From: Leptothrix sp. (in: b-proteobacteria)
Lineage (GTDB): Bacteria > Pseudomonadota > Gammaproteobacteria > Burkholderiales > Burkholderiaceae_C
Reading direction: 5' to 3'
Length of the DNA: 64,000 nucleotides
Assembly (NCBI GenBank): GCA_013822685.1
Contig: PNKV01000006.1
Coordinates: 124,001-188,000 of the forward strand
Shown here: in pieces, positions 36,117 through 45,534 of the stretch
How positions within the stretch are numbered: position 1 is the first letter of the stretch
Layout: the number at the start of each line of letters is the position of its first letter
Translations under genes and position numbers: made by a program
The notes under the pieces: generated by a model
The model's database searches: none
What the model saw: the letters and a program-made list of their open reading frames with translations, nothing else
Told to the model about the DNA's origin: nothing

Positions 36117-37245
36117 GAATACTTCAGAACGACTCCTCAAACTGCTGATTGGCCTGGCCTTCCTGGCCGCCTCCGCAGCCGTGTGGTGGCCCGTTGAGGC
36201 CCAGGCAGCCCGCCTGAAAGAGATTGCCAGCGTTCAAGGCGTGCGCGCCAACCAGTTGATGGGCTACGGCCTGGTGGTGGGCCTGGACGGCACCGGCGAC
36301 CAGACCACCCAGACCCCCTTCACGGCCCAAAGCCTGAACTCCATGCTGCAGCAGATGGGCATTACCGTGCCCGCTGGCGTGGCCATGCAGGTCAAGAACG
36401 TGGCCGCCGTGCTGGTCACGGCCACCCTGCCCCCTTTCGCCCAACCCGGCCAGGCCATTGACGTCAATGTGTCTTCGCTGGGCAATGCCAAATCCCTGCG
36501 TGGCGGCACGCTGGTGACCACCCCCTTGAAGGGCGCTGACGGCCAGATCTACGGCCTGGCCCAGGGCAACCTGATCATCGCTGGCGCCGGCGCCTCGCAA
36601 GGTGGCGCCAAGGTCCAGGTCAACCACCTGAGCGCCGGCCGCATCCCCAACGGTGCCACGGTCGAGCGCAGCGTGCCCACCCCCTGGTTGCAAAGCAGCG
36701 TGGTCCAGCTGGACGTGCAGGCCGATGACTTCAACACCGCCCGCGACATCGCTGGCGCCATCAACAAGGCCAAAGGCGCCGGCACCGCCGAAGCCATCAA
36801 CGGCCGCACGGTCAGCGTGAAGCTGCCTGCCCAATCCGGCGAGCGCGTGGCCTTCATGGCCGACATTGAAAACTTGTCCATCGACCGCGCCACGCCGTCC
36901 GCCCGCATCGTCATCAATGCCCGCACCGGCTCAGTCGTGGTGAACCAGGCCGTGACCATCGGCCCCTGCGCCATCGCCCACGGCAACCTGTCGGTCACCA
37001 TCAGCTCTACGCCGGTCATCAGCCAGCCCAATGCCCTGTCGCAAGGCCAGACGGTGGTCACTGAAAAGGCCGACATCAAGATCAACCAGGAACCCGGCGC
37101 GCTGATCCAGCTGCCGGCTGGAACCAAATTGACCGATGTGGTCAAGGCGCTCAACACCTTGGGCGCCAACCCGCAGGACCTGCTGGCCATCCTGCAAGCC
37201 ATGAAGGCGGCCGGCGCGCTCCAAGCGGAGCTGGAGGTCATCTGA
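36115..37245 (+). CDS. flgI: Flagellar P-ring protein FlgI
   Basis: Periplasmic P-ring subunit of 376 residues. Sec signal peptide ending near VEAQA, then the family N-terminus ARLKEIASVQGVRANQLMGYGLVVGLDGTGDQ. TVPAGVAMQVKNVAAVLVTATLPPFA and the C-terminal LIQLPAGTKLTDVVKALNTLGANPQDLLAILQAMK are diagnostic. It assembles with help from FlgA (29837). Its start codon lies in a hairpin and lacks a Shine-Dalgarno sequence. The stop overlaps the flgJ start. Confidence 0.96.
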   Translation: MNTSERLLKLLIGLAFLAASAAVWWPVEAQAARLKEIASVQGVRANQLMGYGLVVGLDGTGDQTTQTPFTAQSLNSMLQQMGITVPAGVAMQVKNVAAVLVTATLPPFAQPGQAIDVNVSSLGNAKSLRGGTLVTTPLKGADGQIYGLAQGNLIIAGAGASQGGAKVQVNHLSAGRIPNGATVERSVPTPWLQSSVVQLDVQADDFNTARDIAGAINKAKGAGTAEAINGRTVSVKLPAQSGERVAFMADIENLSIDRATPSARIVINARTGSVVVNQAVTIGPCAIAHGNLSVTISSTPVISQPNALSQGQTVVTEKADIKINQEPGALIQLPAGTKLTDVVKALNTLGANPQDLLAILQAMKAAGALQAELEVI

Positions 37246-38201
37246 TGAGCCTGACACCATTCCCCTCGTCCTCCGGCAACAGCCTGAGCCTGGACACGCG
37301 CTCGCTCGACAAGCTGAAATACGCTTCCGGCACCGACCAGAAAAGCGCGATCAAGGACACCGCCAAGCAGCTGGAAAGCCTGTTCATGCAGGAGCTCATG
37401 AAAAGCATGCGCTCCACCACCATGAACAGCGGCATGCTTGAAAACTCGGGCACCGAGATGGGCACCAACATGCTGGACAGCCAGCGTGCCCAGCAGATGA
37501 GCGGTCTGCCGGGCGGCCTGAGCGACATGATCATCAAGCAGTTGCAACGCCAGCTGGGCGGCCCCGATGCCTCGGCCGACACGCCCGTCAGCCCCTTCAA
37601 AGGCATGGGTGATCTGTCGTTGAACAAGCTGTCCATGCCCGCCAGCCCCAGCGCGACGGCGGCCACCGCGGCCATCGCCCCTGCTTCGGCCGCGGGCAGT
37701 GCCTCGGCCGCCAGCACGCGCAAGCTGAGCAATTCCGAGCAGTTCGTTCGCGAGCACCAGTCCGCCGCCAAGGCCGCCGAAGCCGCCACGGGCATCCCCG
37801 CCAACCACATCCTGGGCCAGGCCGCACTGGAATCCGGCTGGGGCAAGCACCAACCCAAGATGGCCGACGGCACCACCAGCCACAACCTGTTCGGCATCAA
37901 GGCCACGTCCAGCTGGACGGGCAAGGTGGCCGAGGTCACGACCACCGAATACATCGGCGGCGTGGCCCGCAAGGTCACGGCCAAGTTCCGTGCTTATGAC
38001 TCTTACGAAGACGCCTTCAAGGACCACGCCAAGCTGCTGAGCAAGAGCCCCCGCTACAGTCAGACCGTGGCCCAGGCCGACACCGCGCAAGGCTTTGCGC
38101 GAGGCCTGCAGAAGGCTGGCTACGCCACGGATCCCGCTTACGCCGACAAGCTCACCAAAGTCATCAACACCACGCTGCGCCTGCAACGTTCGGTGACGTG
38201 A
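37245..38201 (+). CDS. flgJ: FlgJ: rod-binding domain fused to peptidoglycan hydrolase
   Basis: Dual-domain protein of 318 residues. The N-terminal rod-capping domain (~residues 25-105) contains QLESLFMQELMKSMRSTTM and GLPGGLSDMIIKQL. After an Ala/Ser-rich linker, the C-terminal glucosaminidase domain (~165-315) contains IPANHILGQAALESGWGKHQP with the catalytic Glu and HNLFGIKATSSWTG. It opens a hole in peptidoglycan for the rod. Starts at 37245, overlapping the flgI stop (TGATG). Confidence 0.96.
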   Translation: MSLTPFPSSSGNSLSLDTRSLDKLKYASGTDQKSAIKDTAKQLESLFMQELMKSMRSTTMNSGMLENSGTEMGTNMLDSQRAQQMSGLPGGLSDMIIKQLQRQLGGPDASADTPVSPFKGMGDLSLNKLSMPASPSATAATAAIAPASAAGSASAASTRKLSNSEQFVREHQSAAKAAEAATGIPANHILGQAALESGWGKHQPKMADGTTSHNLFGIKATSSWTGKVAEVTTTEYIGGVARKVTAKFRAYDSYEDAFKDHAKLLSKSPRYSQTVAQADTAQGFARGLQKAGYATDPAYADKLTKVINTTLRLQRSVT

Positions 38202-38224
38202 TCGACTGACGGAGAAGTACCACC

Positions 38225-40174
38225 ATGGGTTCAGGACTGCTCACACTCGGCACACGTGCCATGTTCGCCAACCAGGCGAAGCTGGACACGATTGCCCACA
38301 ACATCAGCAATGCCAGCACCGAAGGCTATTCGCGCCAGGAAGTGCAACTGTCGACGGAAGGCGGGCGCTACACGGGTGCGGGCTTCTACGGGCGCGGCGT
38401 CAAGATCGACTCGGTCACCCGCGCCTCCGACTCCCTGCTGGCCCGCGACTACAACAACAACCTGTCGGTTGCGTCAGCCGACCAGATGCGGCTGGACAAG
38501 CTCACCCAGCTTGAGAAAGTCTTGTCCACGGGCGAATCCGGCATCGGCTTTGCCGCAGGCCAGATGCTGAACGCCTTTGTCGATGTGGCCAACCAGCCGC
38601 AAGACCTGTCCGCGCGACAAGTGGTGCTGTCAAAGGCCTCCGAGCTGGCCAGCCGCCTGAGCAACGCCGGCATCCAGCTGAACGACCTGCAAAGCGGCAC
38701 GCTGTCCGACATGAAAACGACCGTGACCGAGATCAACTCTCTGGCCGCGCGCATCGCCGACATGAACCAGAAGATCGCTTCGGTCACGGGCCTGGGCCAC
38801 GAGCCCAACGACCTGATGGACCAGCGCGACCTGCTGGTCAAGAACCTGTCCGAGAAGATCCAGGTGTCCACCGTGCCGGCCGACGATGGCTCGATCAGCG
38901 TGTTCATCGGGGGTGGCCAGCAACTGGTGCTCAGCAACCAGGCCTCGACACTCGGCGTGCAAACCGACCAATACGACGCCACCCAAGGCCGCATCACCAT
39001 TGGCTCGGGCAACAACCAGCACACCCTGGATGAAAGCCTGCTCACTGGCGGCACGTTGGCCGGCCTGCTGAAAGTTCAGAACGACGACATCCCCGCGGCC
39101 CGCAATTTGCTGGGCCAGATGGCCGCCGCCTTGAGTTGGCGCGTCAACCAGCAACAGTCTTTCGGCCTGGACCTGGGCACGCCTGCTGCGGCCGGCGCGG
39201 CCATCTTTGACGTGGGCACCCCCCAGGTGCTGCCCTCCACCAGGAACACCTCGTCCACGGCCAACCCGCCCGTCACCATGACGGTGGTCGATGCGAGAGA
39301 ACTGCAAGCCAGCGATTACAGCCTGTTCGAAGACCCGACCACGCCAGGCAACTACCGGCTGACCCGCCTGAGCGACAACACCGTCACGTCGGTGGCCGAT
39401 GGCGATGTGGTCGATGGATTCCGCGTCAACATCGACGCTGCCACCATCGCCAGCGGCGACAAGTTCATGCTGCGCCCGGTGGGCAACGCCGCGTTGAACA
39501 TGAAGCGGGTGCTGGACAAGCCCACGGGCATTGCGGCGGCGTCGCCAGTGAATGGCACCTTGGGCACCGCCAACACCGGCACCGCCACCGTGGCCTCGCT
39601 GCGCATCACCGCCACACCAACCACGCCTTACGATTCGGTCACCGTGGCCTTCACCGGCGCCTCTGGCTCGGGGCGGGACTATGAAATCCGCGACTCCGGC
39701 GGCGGGGTGCTGGCCTCGGGCACCTGGACGCCCGGCTCACCCATCGAGTACAACGGCTTTGAGCTGAACCTCAACGGCGTGCCCAAAGAAGGCGACACCG
39801 TCGGTGTGGCCCCCACCCTGTACCCCTCCTCCAACAATGGCAATGCCCTGTCCTTGCTGGCGTTGCGTGATGAAGACATCGTGGGCCGGGTGAACCAGGG
39901 CGCTGGTGGCACCGCTCCCGGCGCCACCATCACCAATGCTTACTCGCAGGTCATCGGCAGCATCGGCGTGCGGGTGCAAGATGCCAAGACATCGGCCACC
40001 ATTTCGGCCACACTGGCATCCAACTCGCAAGAATTGTTGACCAACAAGACCGGCGTCAACCTCGACGAGGAAGCCGCCCGGCTCATCCAGTTCCAGCAGG
40101 GCTACCAGGCCGCGGCCAAGATCCTGCAAGTGGCGCAGTCGGTGTTCGACACGCTGCTCAGCATCAGCCGATAA
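38225..40174 (+). CDS. flgK: Hook-filament junction protein FlgK (HAP1)
   Basis: Junction protein of 649 residues. N-terminal LLTLGTRAMFANQAKLDTIAHNISNASTEGYSRQEV and C-terminal NLDEEAARLIQFQQGYQAAAKILQVAQSVFDTLLSI are the coiled D0/D1 helices. The long, variable middle carries repeated Thr/Val/Gly-rich beta segments. CGGAGAAG precedes ATG 38225. FlgN (29010) is its predicted export chaperone. Confidence 0.96.
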   Translation: MGSGLLTLGTRAMFANQAKLDTIAHNISNASTEGYSRQEVQLSTEGGRYTGAGFYGRGVKIDSVTRASDSLLARDYNNNLSVASADQMRLDKLTQLEKVLSTGESGIGFAAGQMLNAFVDVANQPQDLSARQVVLSKASELASRLSNAGIQLNDLQSGTLSDMKTTVTEINSLAARIADMNQKIASVTGLGHEPNDLMDQRDLLVKNLSEKIQVSTVPADDGSISVFIGGGQQLVLSNQASTLGVQTDQYDATQGRITIGSGNNQHTLDESLLTGGTLAGLLKVQNDDIPAARNLLGQMAAALSWRVNQQQSFGLDLGTPAAAGAAIFDVGTPQVLPSTRNTSSTANPPVTMTVVDARELQASDYSLFEDPTTPGNYRLTRLSDNTVTSVADGDVVDGFRVNIDAATIASGDKFMLRPVGNAALNMKRVLDKPTGIAAASPVNGTLGTANTGTATVASLRITATPTTPYDSVTVAFTGASGSGRDYEIRDSGGGVLASGTWTPGSPIEYNGFELNLNGVPKEGDTVGVAPTLYPSSNNGNALSLLALRDEDIVGRVNQGAGGTAPGATITNAYSQVIGSIGVRVQDAKTSATISATLASNSQELLTNKTGVNLDEEAARLIQFQQGYQAAAKILQVAQSVFDTLLSISR

Positions 40175-40185
40175 GGAGTCTCGTC

Positions 40186-41409
40186 ATGCGCATCAGCACT
40201 GCCTACAGCTTCGACTCGTCGATCGACAACCTGCAAAAGCGCCAGAGCGAAATGTCGCAATCGCAGATGCAACTGACCTCGGGCAAGAAGGTCAACGTTG
40301 CAAGCGACGACCCCATCGCGGCCGCGCGCGCCGAGCGGGCCCTGGCCAGCATCTCGCGCGAAGAGGCCAACCAGCGCTCGCTGGACGCCAGCCGCAACGT
40401 CATGCAATTGAGCGAATCGGCCATTGGCGATGCCGTCAGCCTGCTGCAAACCGCCCGCGAGTCCATGATCGCGGCCGGCAATGGCAGCTACTCTGACAAA
40501 GAACGCGAGGCTTTGGCCCTCAAGCTCAAGGACATCCGCGCACAGATGCTCACCATCGCCAACCGGTCGGACGGCAGCGGCGGCTTCGTGTTTGGTGGCC
40601 AGGGCTCGGCCACACCGCCCTTCCTGGACACCACCGCGGGCGTGCAGTTCGTGGGCCAGGGCGGCCAGGTGCAGGCCGCGGCCGGTGAAACCCTGAACCT
40701 CACGGTCGATGGCGACCAGACCTGGCTGAAGGCCAAATCGGGCAACGGCGTCTATGAGACCAACCCGGTCAGCACCAACACGGGCGCTGGCTGGATCACC
40801 GCCGGCTCGGTCACCTCCCCCAGCGCCTTGCCCTACCCGGCCGATCCCAGCATCACCCCGCCGCAATACGCCGTCAACTTCACCGTGAATGCGGGCGTCA
40901 CCACCTACAGCGTCACCAAGGATGGCGGTGGCACCACCTTGACAGACGTGCCTTACGTCAGCGGCAAGGCCATCGTGATCGACGGCATGTCGTTTGCGGT
41001 GAGCGGGAAGCCCGCCGACACCGACAGCTTCACCATTGACCAATCCACCAACGACCTGAGCGTTTTCGACGCCCTGGATTCGGCCATCAACTCGCTCACC
41101 ACCAGCAACCAGGGCAGCGGCCAGATCATGCAGGCCGTGAACCGGGGACTGAGCAACCTGGACAGCGTCTTGAGCAACGTCAGCGCCGCGCGCTCGGCGG
41201 TGGGCGAAAGCCTGAACCGCATGGACAGCATTGAAGGCCGCATCTCCGCCTCCAAGCTGGCCGCTGAAACCGAGCGTTCCAATGCCGAAGACCTGGACAT
41301 GGTCTCGGCCGTTTCCAAATTCCAGAACCAGCAGACTGGTTACGAAGCCGCCTTGAAGAGTTACGCGATGGTGCAAAAATTATCGCTGTTCCAATACATC
41401 AACGGCTGA
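40186..41409 (+). CDS. flgL: Hook-filament junction protein FlgL (HAP3)
   Basis: Junction protein of 407 residues. N-terminus MRISTAYSFDSSIDNLQKRQSEMSQSQMQLTSGKKVN and C-terminal NAEDLDMVSAVSKFQNQQTGYEAALKSYAMVQKLSLFQYI are the flagellin-like D0/D1 helices. ATAAGGAG lies before ATG 40186. Last structural gene of the run; no flagellin gene is in the window. Confidence 0.95.
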   Translation: MRISTAYSFDSSIDNLQKRQSEMSQSQMQLTSGKKVNVASDDPIAAARAERALASISREEANQRSLDASRNVMQLSESAIGDAVSLLQTARESMIAAGNGSYSDKEREALALKLKDIRAQMLTIANRSDGSGGFVFGGQGSATPPFLDTTAGVQFVGQGGQVQAAAGETLNLTVDGDQTWLKAKSGNGVYETNPVSTNTGAGWITAGSVTSPSALPYPADPSITPPQYAVNFTVNAGVTTYSVTKDGGGTTLTDVPYVSGKAIVIDGMSFAVSGKPADTDSFTIDQSTNDLSVFDALDSAINSLTTSNQGSGQIMQAVNRGLSNLDSVLSNVSAARSAVGESLNRMDSIEGRISASKLAAETERSNAEDLDMVSAVSKFQNQQTGYEAALKSYAMVQKLSLFQYING

Positions 41410-41430
41410 CCCACAAGGGACTCACTGCCC

Positions 41431-42639
41431 ATGACTGACCACCCCATCCTCGGCCAGATCGCCCTGGCTTATTGCCCGGTCATCGACCGCAACCGCAGCG
41501 TCACCGCCACGCGCTTGACGGTGTTCCCCCTCAACCAGAGCGCCGGCCTGGACTCCGCAGCCCTGCTGTCGGCGGTGGGCGAAGCCTGGCCGGTGGGCGG
41601 GCCCCAGATCTGGTTGAACGTTCTGAGCGAAGGCCTGCTGCACGACCTGATCGCGGCACAGCCGGCCACGCACATCCTGATGGAGATCCCCTCCTTCATG
41701 GCCTGCGAGCCCGACAGCGTGGCCCCCATTTGCACGCTGCACGCCAACGGCAACCTCTTGCTGCTCAAAGGCCGGCCCTTGCGTGAACTGCCGCGCGAAG
41801 TGCTGCCATGCTTCAAGTACTCCATCATCGATTACGACGACGACCGCCGCGTCGATCCGCACACCGGCGTCAGCAACAGCAGCCCTGAAGGCGTGATCCG
41901 CACCATTGGGCATGTGCAGTCCGGCATCCGCACGGTCGAGGCCATGGAAAACGCCTTCCGCCGCGGCGCCACCGCCGTGCTGGGCTGGCCCATCGACGAT
42001 GCCATCGAGGTCTCCACCCGCCCCACCGACCAGCCCGCGCTGCAGGTCATCGTGCTGCTCATTGACCAAGTCCACAAGCAGGCAGACATCGAAGACCTGG
42101 AAAAGACACTCAAGCGCGATCCGCCGCTGGCCTACAAGCTGATGCGCTTCATCAACTCACCCGCCTTCGGCCTCTCGGTCGAGATCAGCTCCTTCCGCCA
42201 CGCCATCATGATCCTGGGCTACCAGCGCCTCAAGCGCTGGCTGGCGCTGCTGCTGGCCACCGCCAGCAAGGATCCCAACATGCGCCCGGTGATGTTCGCC
42301 GCCGTGCGCCGTGGTCTCTTGATGGAAGAACTCTCGCGCGGCAGTGGTGACAACGAGCTGAGCAACGAGTTGTTCATCTGCGGGGTGTTCTCGCTGCTGG
42401 ACCGCATGTTCCGCCAGCCCTTCAGCGAGCTGCTCAAGACCATCCCGGTGCCCGAGCGCGTTTACCAGGTGCTGGTTGACGGCGCAGGCCCCTACGCGCC
42501 CTACCTGAACGTGGTCAAGGCCATGGAGGGCCAAACCCTGGCCGAGATCCGCGAAGCGGCCGATGGCCTGATGATGAGCTTTGGTGACATCAACAGCGCC
42601 ATGCTGCGCGCCATGAGCGCGGGCTCTCAGCTCGACTGA
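41431..42639 (+). CDS. HDOD-domain signalling protein with degenerate EAL-like N-terminus
   Basis: Protein of 402 residues of the YuxH-like type. The N-terminal ~200 residues look like an EAL phosphodiesterase fold without the ExL and metal motifs (ILMEIPSF at the expected strand), so probably inactive. The C-terminal HDOD domain (~205-395) has DIEDLEKTLKRDPPLAYKLMRFINSPAF and ISSFRHAIMILGYQRLKRWLALLL. Such proteins act in signalling and motility control without known catalysis. It follows flgL by 21 bp with AAGGGA before the start, so it is probably read with the late flagellar genes. Two diguanylate cyclases occur in the same window. Confidence 0.85.
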   Translation: MTDHPILGQIALAYCPVIDRNRSVTATRLTVFPLNQSAGLDSAALLSAVGEAWPVGGPQIWLNVLSEGLLHDLIAAQPATHILMEIPSFMACEPDSVAPICTLHANGNLLLLKGRPLRELPREVLPCFKYSIIDYDDDRRVDPHTGVSNSSPEGVIRTIGHVQSGIRTVEAMENAFRRGATAVLGWPIDDAIEVSTRPTDQPALQVIVLLIDQVHKQADIEDLEKTLKRDPPLAYKLMRFINSPAFGLSVEISSFRHAIMILGYQRLKRWLALLLATASKDPNMRPVMFAAVRRGLLMEELSRGSGDNELSNELFICGVFSLLDRMFRQPFSELLKTIPVPERVYQVLVDGAGPYAPYLNVVKAMEGQTLAEIREAADGLMMSFGDINSAMLRAMSAGSQLD

Positions 42640-42650
42640 CACAATGGGGG

Positions 42651-43700
42651 ATGAGCTCCTCGGACACCCCCTACGCCAACCTGACCCCTGACGCGGTCCT
42701 GCACGCCCTGCAAGCCATGGGCGTTTTCAGCGACGGCCGCCTGCTGCAACTCAACTCCTACGAAAACCGCGTCTTCCAGATTGGACTGGAAGACGCCGGC
42801 TACGTCATCGCCAAGTTCTACCGCGCGGGCCGCTGGACCGATGCCCAGATCCTGGAAGAGCACGCCTTCGCGCAAGAGTTGCTGGATGCCGAGGTGCCCG
42901 CCGTGGCGCCCTTGCCCCTGATCGCCGACCTGGAAGTCGACCCCGCCGTGCGCTGCCTGGGCCAGCCCGCCACCTTGGGTTCGCTGGGCGACATCCGCCT
43001 GGCCGTGACGCCCCGCAAGGGCGGTCGCTCGCCCGAGCTGGAAGACCCGGCCGTGCTAGAACGCCTGGGCCGCTTCCTTGCACGACTGCACACCGTGGGC
43101 GCCGCCAAGAAGTTCAAGCACCGCACCACTTTGAGCGTGGAGACCACGGGCCGTGCCGCGCGCGACTGGCTGGTCCAGCACCAGGTGGTCACCGACGACC
43201 AGCGCGCCGTGTGGCTGTCGGTTGCTGATCAGGCGCTCGACCTGGCCCAGGCCGCCTTCGAGCGCGTCGACGGACTGCGACTGCGCCGCCTGCATGGCGA
43301 TTGCCACGTGGGCAATGTGCTGTGGACACCTGAAGGCCCGCATTTTGTCGACCTGGACGATGCCTGCATGGGCCCGGCCGTGCAAGACCTGTGGATGCTG
43401 CTCAGCGGCGACCACGGGGAACGCCAACAGCAACTGCATTCACTGCTGTCGGGCTATGAATCCTTCGCCGATTTTGACTGGCGCGAACTGACGCTGATCG
43501 AGCCGCTGCGCACGCTGCGCATCATTCACCACAGCGCCTGGCTGGCCCGGCGCTGGGCCGATCCGGCCTTTCCCGCGGCGTTTGCCTGGTTCGGCACCTC
43601 GGCCTACTGGAGCGAGCAATCGCAGTTGTTGCGCCAGCAAATCGAGCTGATGCAAGAGGGCCGGCAAGGCCGCCCCATGGCGGACGACGAAGACTGGTGA
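42651..43700 (+). CDS. srkA: Stress-response Ser/Thr kinase SrkA (YihE/RdoA)
   Basis: Aminoglycoside-phosphotransferase-fold protein kinase of 349 residues. E. coli SrkA protects against envelope and oxidative stress and opposes MazEF-linked death. Motifs are NSYENRVFQIGLEDAGYVIAKFY (nucleotide/Lys region), LRRLHGDCHVGNVLW (catalytic Asp) and FVDLDDACMGPAVQDLWML (metal Asp). ATG 42651 lies 11 bp after the HDOD gene, so the two may be co-transcribed. It converges on the diguanylate cyclase. Confidence 0.92.
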   Translation: MSSSDTPYANLTPDAVLHALQAMGVFSDGRLLQLNSYENRVFQIGLEDAGYVIAKFYRAGRWTDAQILEEHAFAQELLDAEVPAVAPLPLIADLEVDPAVRCLGQPATLGSLGDIRLAVTPRKGGRSPELEDPAVLERLGRFLARLHTVGAAKKFKHRTTLSVETTGRAARDWLVQHQVVTDDQRAVWLSVADQALDLAQAAFERVDGLRLRRLHGDCHVGNVLWTPEGPHFVDLDDACMGPAVQDLWMLLSGDHGERQQQLHSLLSGYESFADFDWRELTLIEPLRTLRIIHHSAWLARRWADPAFPAAFAWFGTSAYWSEQSQLLRQQIELMQEGRQGRPMADDEDW

Positions 43701-43710
43701 GCGCCCCGGC

Positions 43711-45438
43711 TCAGCTCGCCAGAACCGTGCGGTTGCGGCCGGCACGTTTGGCCCGGTAAAGGGCCTGGTCCGCACGCTCGATGGTGTCGGCCACTTCCTC
43801 GTCAAAGCGCTGCTCCGCCAATCCGGCCGAAAAGCGGATGTGCAGTTCAGGATGCGCCGGGCACATCAGCTTGCTGTTGACCACCTCCCGCACCCGCTCC
43901 ATCATGGCGTCGGCCTGGCCCACCCTGCACTCGGTCAGCATCAGCAAAAACTCCTCGCCGCCCCAACGCGCGATGACGTCGGACTCGCGCAGCTCGCGCT
44001 GCACGGTGTGGGCAAAATTGCGCAGCACCTCGTCACCCGCGCCATGCCCATGCGTGTCGTTGACGCGTTTGAAGTGGTCGATGTCCAGGATGCCGATGCA
44101 GAACACCCTGCCACCCCGGTCGCTGAACTTCTTCTGCAGCGCCAAGGTTTCCACCATGTGCCGGCGGTTGAACAAGCCGGTCAATTCATCGCGCGTGGCC
44201 AGGGTCTGGATGCGCTCCACCGCGACGGCCAGCTCGTCCTTGCGTGCCCGCAAGCGTGACCGCAGATCACTGAGCTGCCCGGCCAGCAAAGAGATCGTGG
44301 GCAAGGCCGTGCAGGCAAACAGGAAGTGGATCAACTCCTGACGAACCGGGTAGCGCCCGGGCTCCAGGGTGTTCATGGCCAGCATGGTCAAGCCCTGCGC
44401 CACCAAGGCGAAGAAGGCTGCCAACCTGGCTTGCGATGCGGTCAAGTTGAACAACCCGAAGACCAGCACCAGCGCCAGCAACATCAAGCTGGCGCCGCGC
44501 GACTCACCCAAGATGGCGTACGCCCCCACCACGCAGGTGATGGCCACCATGATCTGAGGCAAGGTCAAGGAGGGGTCGGCGAACCGCAGGTTGATCCCGC
44601 TGCGCAGCAAGACGTAGAACAGCAGGCAGTTGCCCATCGTGTAGGCGCCCAGGGCCCAGCCGGCCGTCTCGTTCACCGCGCCCACGCTGACCGAGTAAGC
44701 CAGCACCACGGTGCAGATCACAAAGTTCACCGCCGCCACCGTGTAGCGCTGGATGCGCAGGCGTTGCTTGGGGTCGCTGGAGAACACCAGGTGCATCAGG
44801 AACTGCAGAAAGCCGGAGGTCTCCTCTTCATCGTTGCGGGTGAACTGTGACAAAGTCACGCCGATCACGGCCAGGAGCATGAAGCGCAGCAACTCCTGAG
44901 CCACGTCATAGGTGTTGGGGTGCGCATGCAGCAGCCACACCATGGCCAAACCCATGGCCACGATCGCGTAGGCACTGAGCATGCGGACCTGCAAAGGCCG
45001 CAGGTAGCGAAAGCCATAGAGCAGCAAAGGGGCCAGGGTCAGCAGCATCAGGTCTCGCGCTGCCCCACCCATGGTGTACACCCAAGCCGCGTACGAGATC
45101 GCCATCACCATCTGCGGCATGGTCAGTGAGGCATCCCGAAAGCGCAGGTTCATGTTGCTGCGCAACAGGCCGTAGAAGGTCAGCGTCGTCAGGCCGATGG
45201 CCCCACTGATGGCCAACACCGGCTTGGTCGGCAAATAGCCGTGGCCAGCCACCCAGTTCATCAACAGGCACACCAGCAGGTAGACCAGCCCACCGCCCAG
45301 GCAGCGCAAAATGCGCACACGCTGTTTCCAGTTGTCGCCGAGCAGCCAGACGCCCCATGTGCCCGTGTTGATCCTGACTTGATCGGAATCGGGGCGGGCG
45401 GAAGGCGGCATGGCCATGGATGGTGAGGTCGTGTCCAT
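43711..45438 (-). CDS. Diguanylate cyclase with a tandemly duplicated membrane sensor
   Basis: c-di-GMP synthase of 575 residues. The N-terminal ~390 residues consist of two homologous ~185-residue membrane units. Each begins KQR(V/L)RI(L/Q)R, spans the membrane about six times, and contains LRS(N/G)(M/I)NLRF(R/A)D.SLT(M/L)PQ(M/I) in the same place. One GGDEF domain follows a coiled linker (LSDLRSRLRARKDELAVAVERIQTLATRDELTGLFNRR). It has LDIDHFKRVND, an RESD inhibitory site and WGGEEF, so it should be active and product-inhibited. ATG 45438 is used; a GTG at 45468 is also in frame. It diverges from the DHH gene. Confidence 0.9.
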   Translation of the reverse strand: MDTTSPSMAMPPSARPDSDQVRINTGTWGVWLLGDNWKQRVRILRCLGGGLVYLLVCLLMNWVAGHGYLPTKPVLAISGAIGLTTLTFYGLLRSNMNLRFRDASLTMPQMVMAISYAAWVYTMGGAARDLMLLTLAPLLLYGFRYLRPLQVRMLSAYAIVAMGLAMVWLLHAHPNTYDVAQELLRFMLLAVIGVTLSQFTRNDEEETSGFLQFLMHLVFSSDPKQRLRIQRYTVAAVNFVICTVVLAYSVSVGAVNETAGWALGAYTMGNCLLFYVLLRSGINLRFADPSLTLPQIMVAITCVVGAYAILGESRGASLMLLALVLVFGLFNLTASQARLAAFFALVAQGLTMLAMNTLEPGRYPVRQELIHFLFACTALPTISLLAGQLSDLRSRLRARKDELAVAVERIQTLATRDELTGLFNRRHMVETLALQKKFSDRGGRVFCIGILDIDHFKRVNDTHGHGAGDEVLRNFAHTVQRELRESDVIARWGGEEFLLMLTECRVGQADAMMERVREVVNSKLMCPAHPELHIRFSAGLAEQRFDEEVADTIERADQALYRAKRAGRNRTVLAS

Positions 45439-45483
45439 TCGGGTGATTTCGTCACGTGAACGCCGCACTTGAGCGCCCCTGTC

Positions 45484-45500
45484 GCTAACTAGCCCTTAGC
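45484..45500. promoter_or_regulatory. Inverted repeat GCTAA-N7-TTAGC between divergent genes
   Basis: A 5-bp inverted repeat (45484-45488 / 45496-45500) lies in the 96-bp space between the diguanylate cyclase and the DHH phosphoesterase, the only room for either promoter. It is short, so it may be chance. Confidence 0.2.
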
Positions 45501-45534
45501 ATCGGCGCATTGCACTCACCAGGCCTGCCTCACC

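Noticed and set aside
36549-38186. 545-codon minus-strand frame across flgI and flgJ
   Set aside because: It spans two well-supported overlapping flagellar genes on the other strand and has no recognisable domain.
40102-41376. 424-codon minus-strand frame opposite flgL
   Set aside because: flgL has both flagellin-like terminal helices; the antisense product is compositionally biased.
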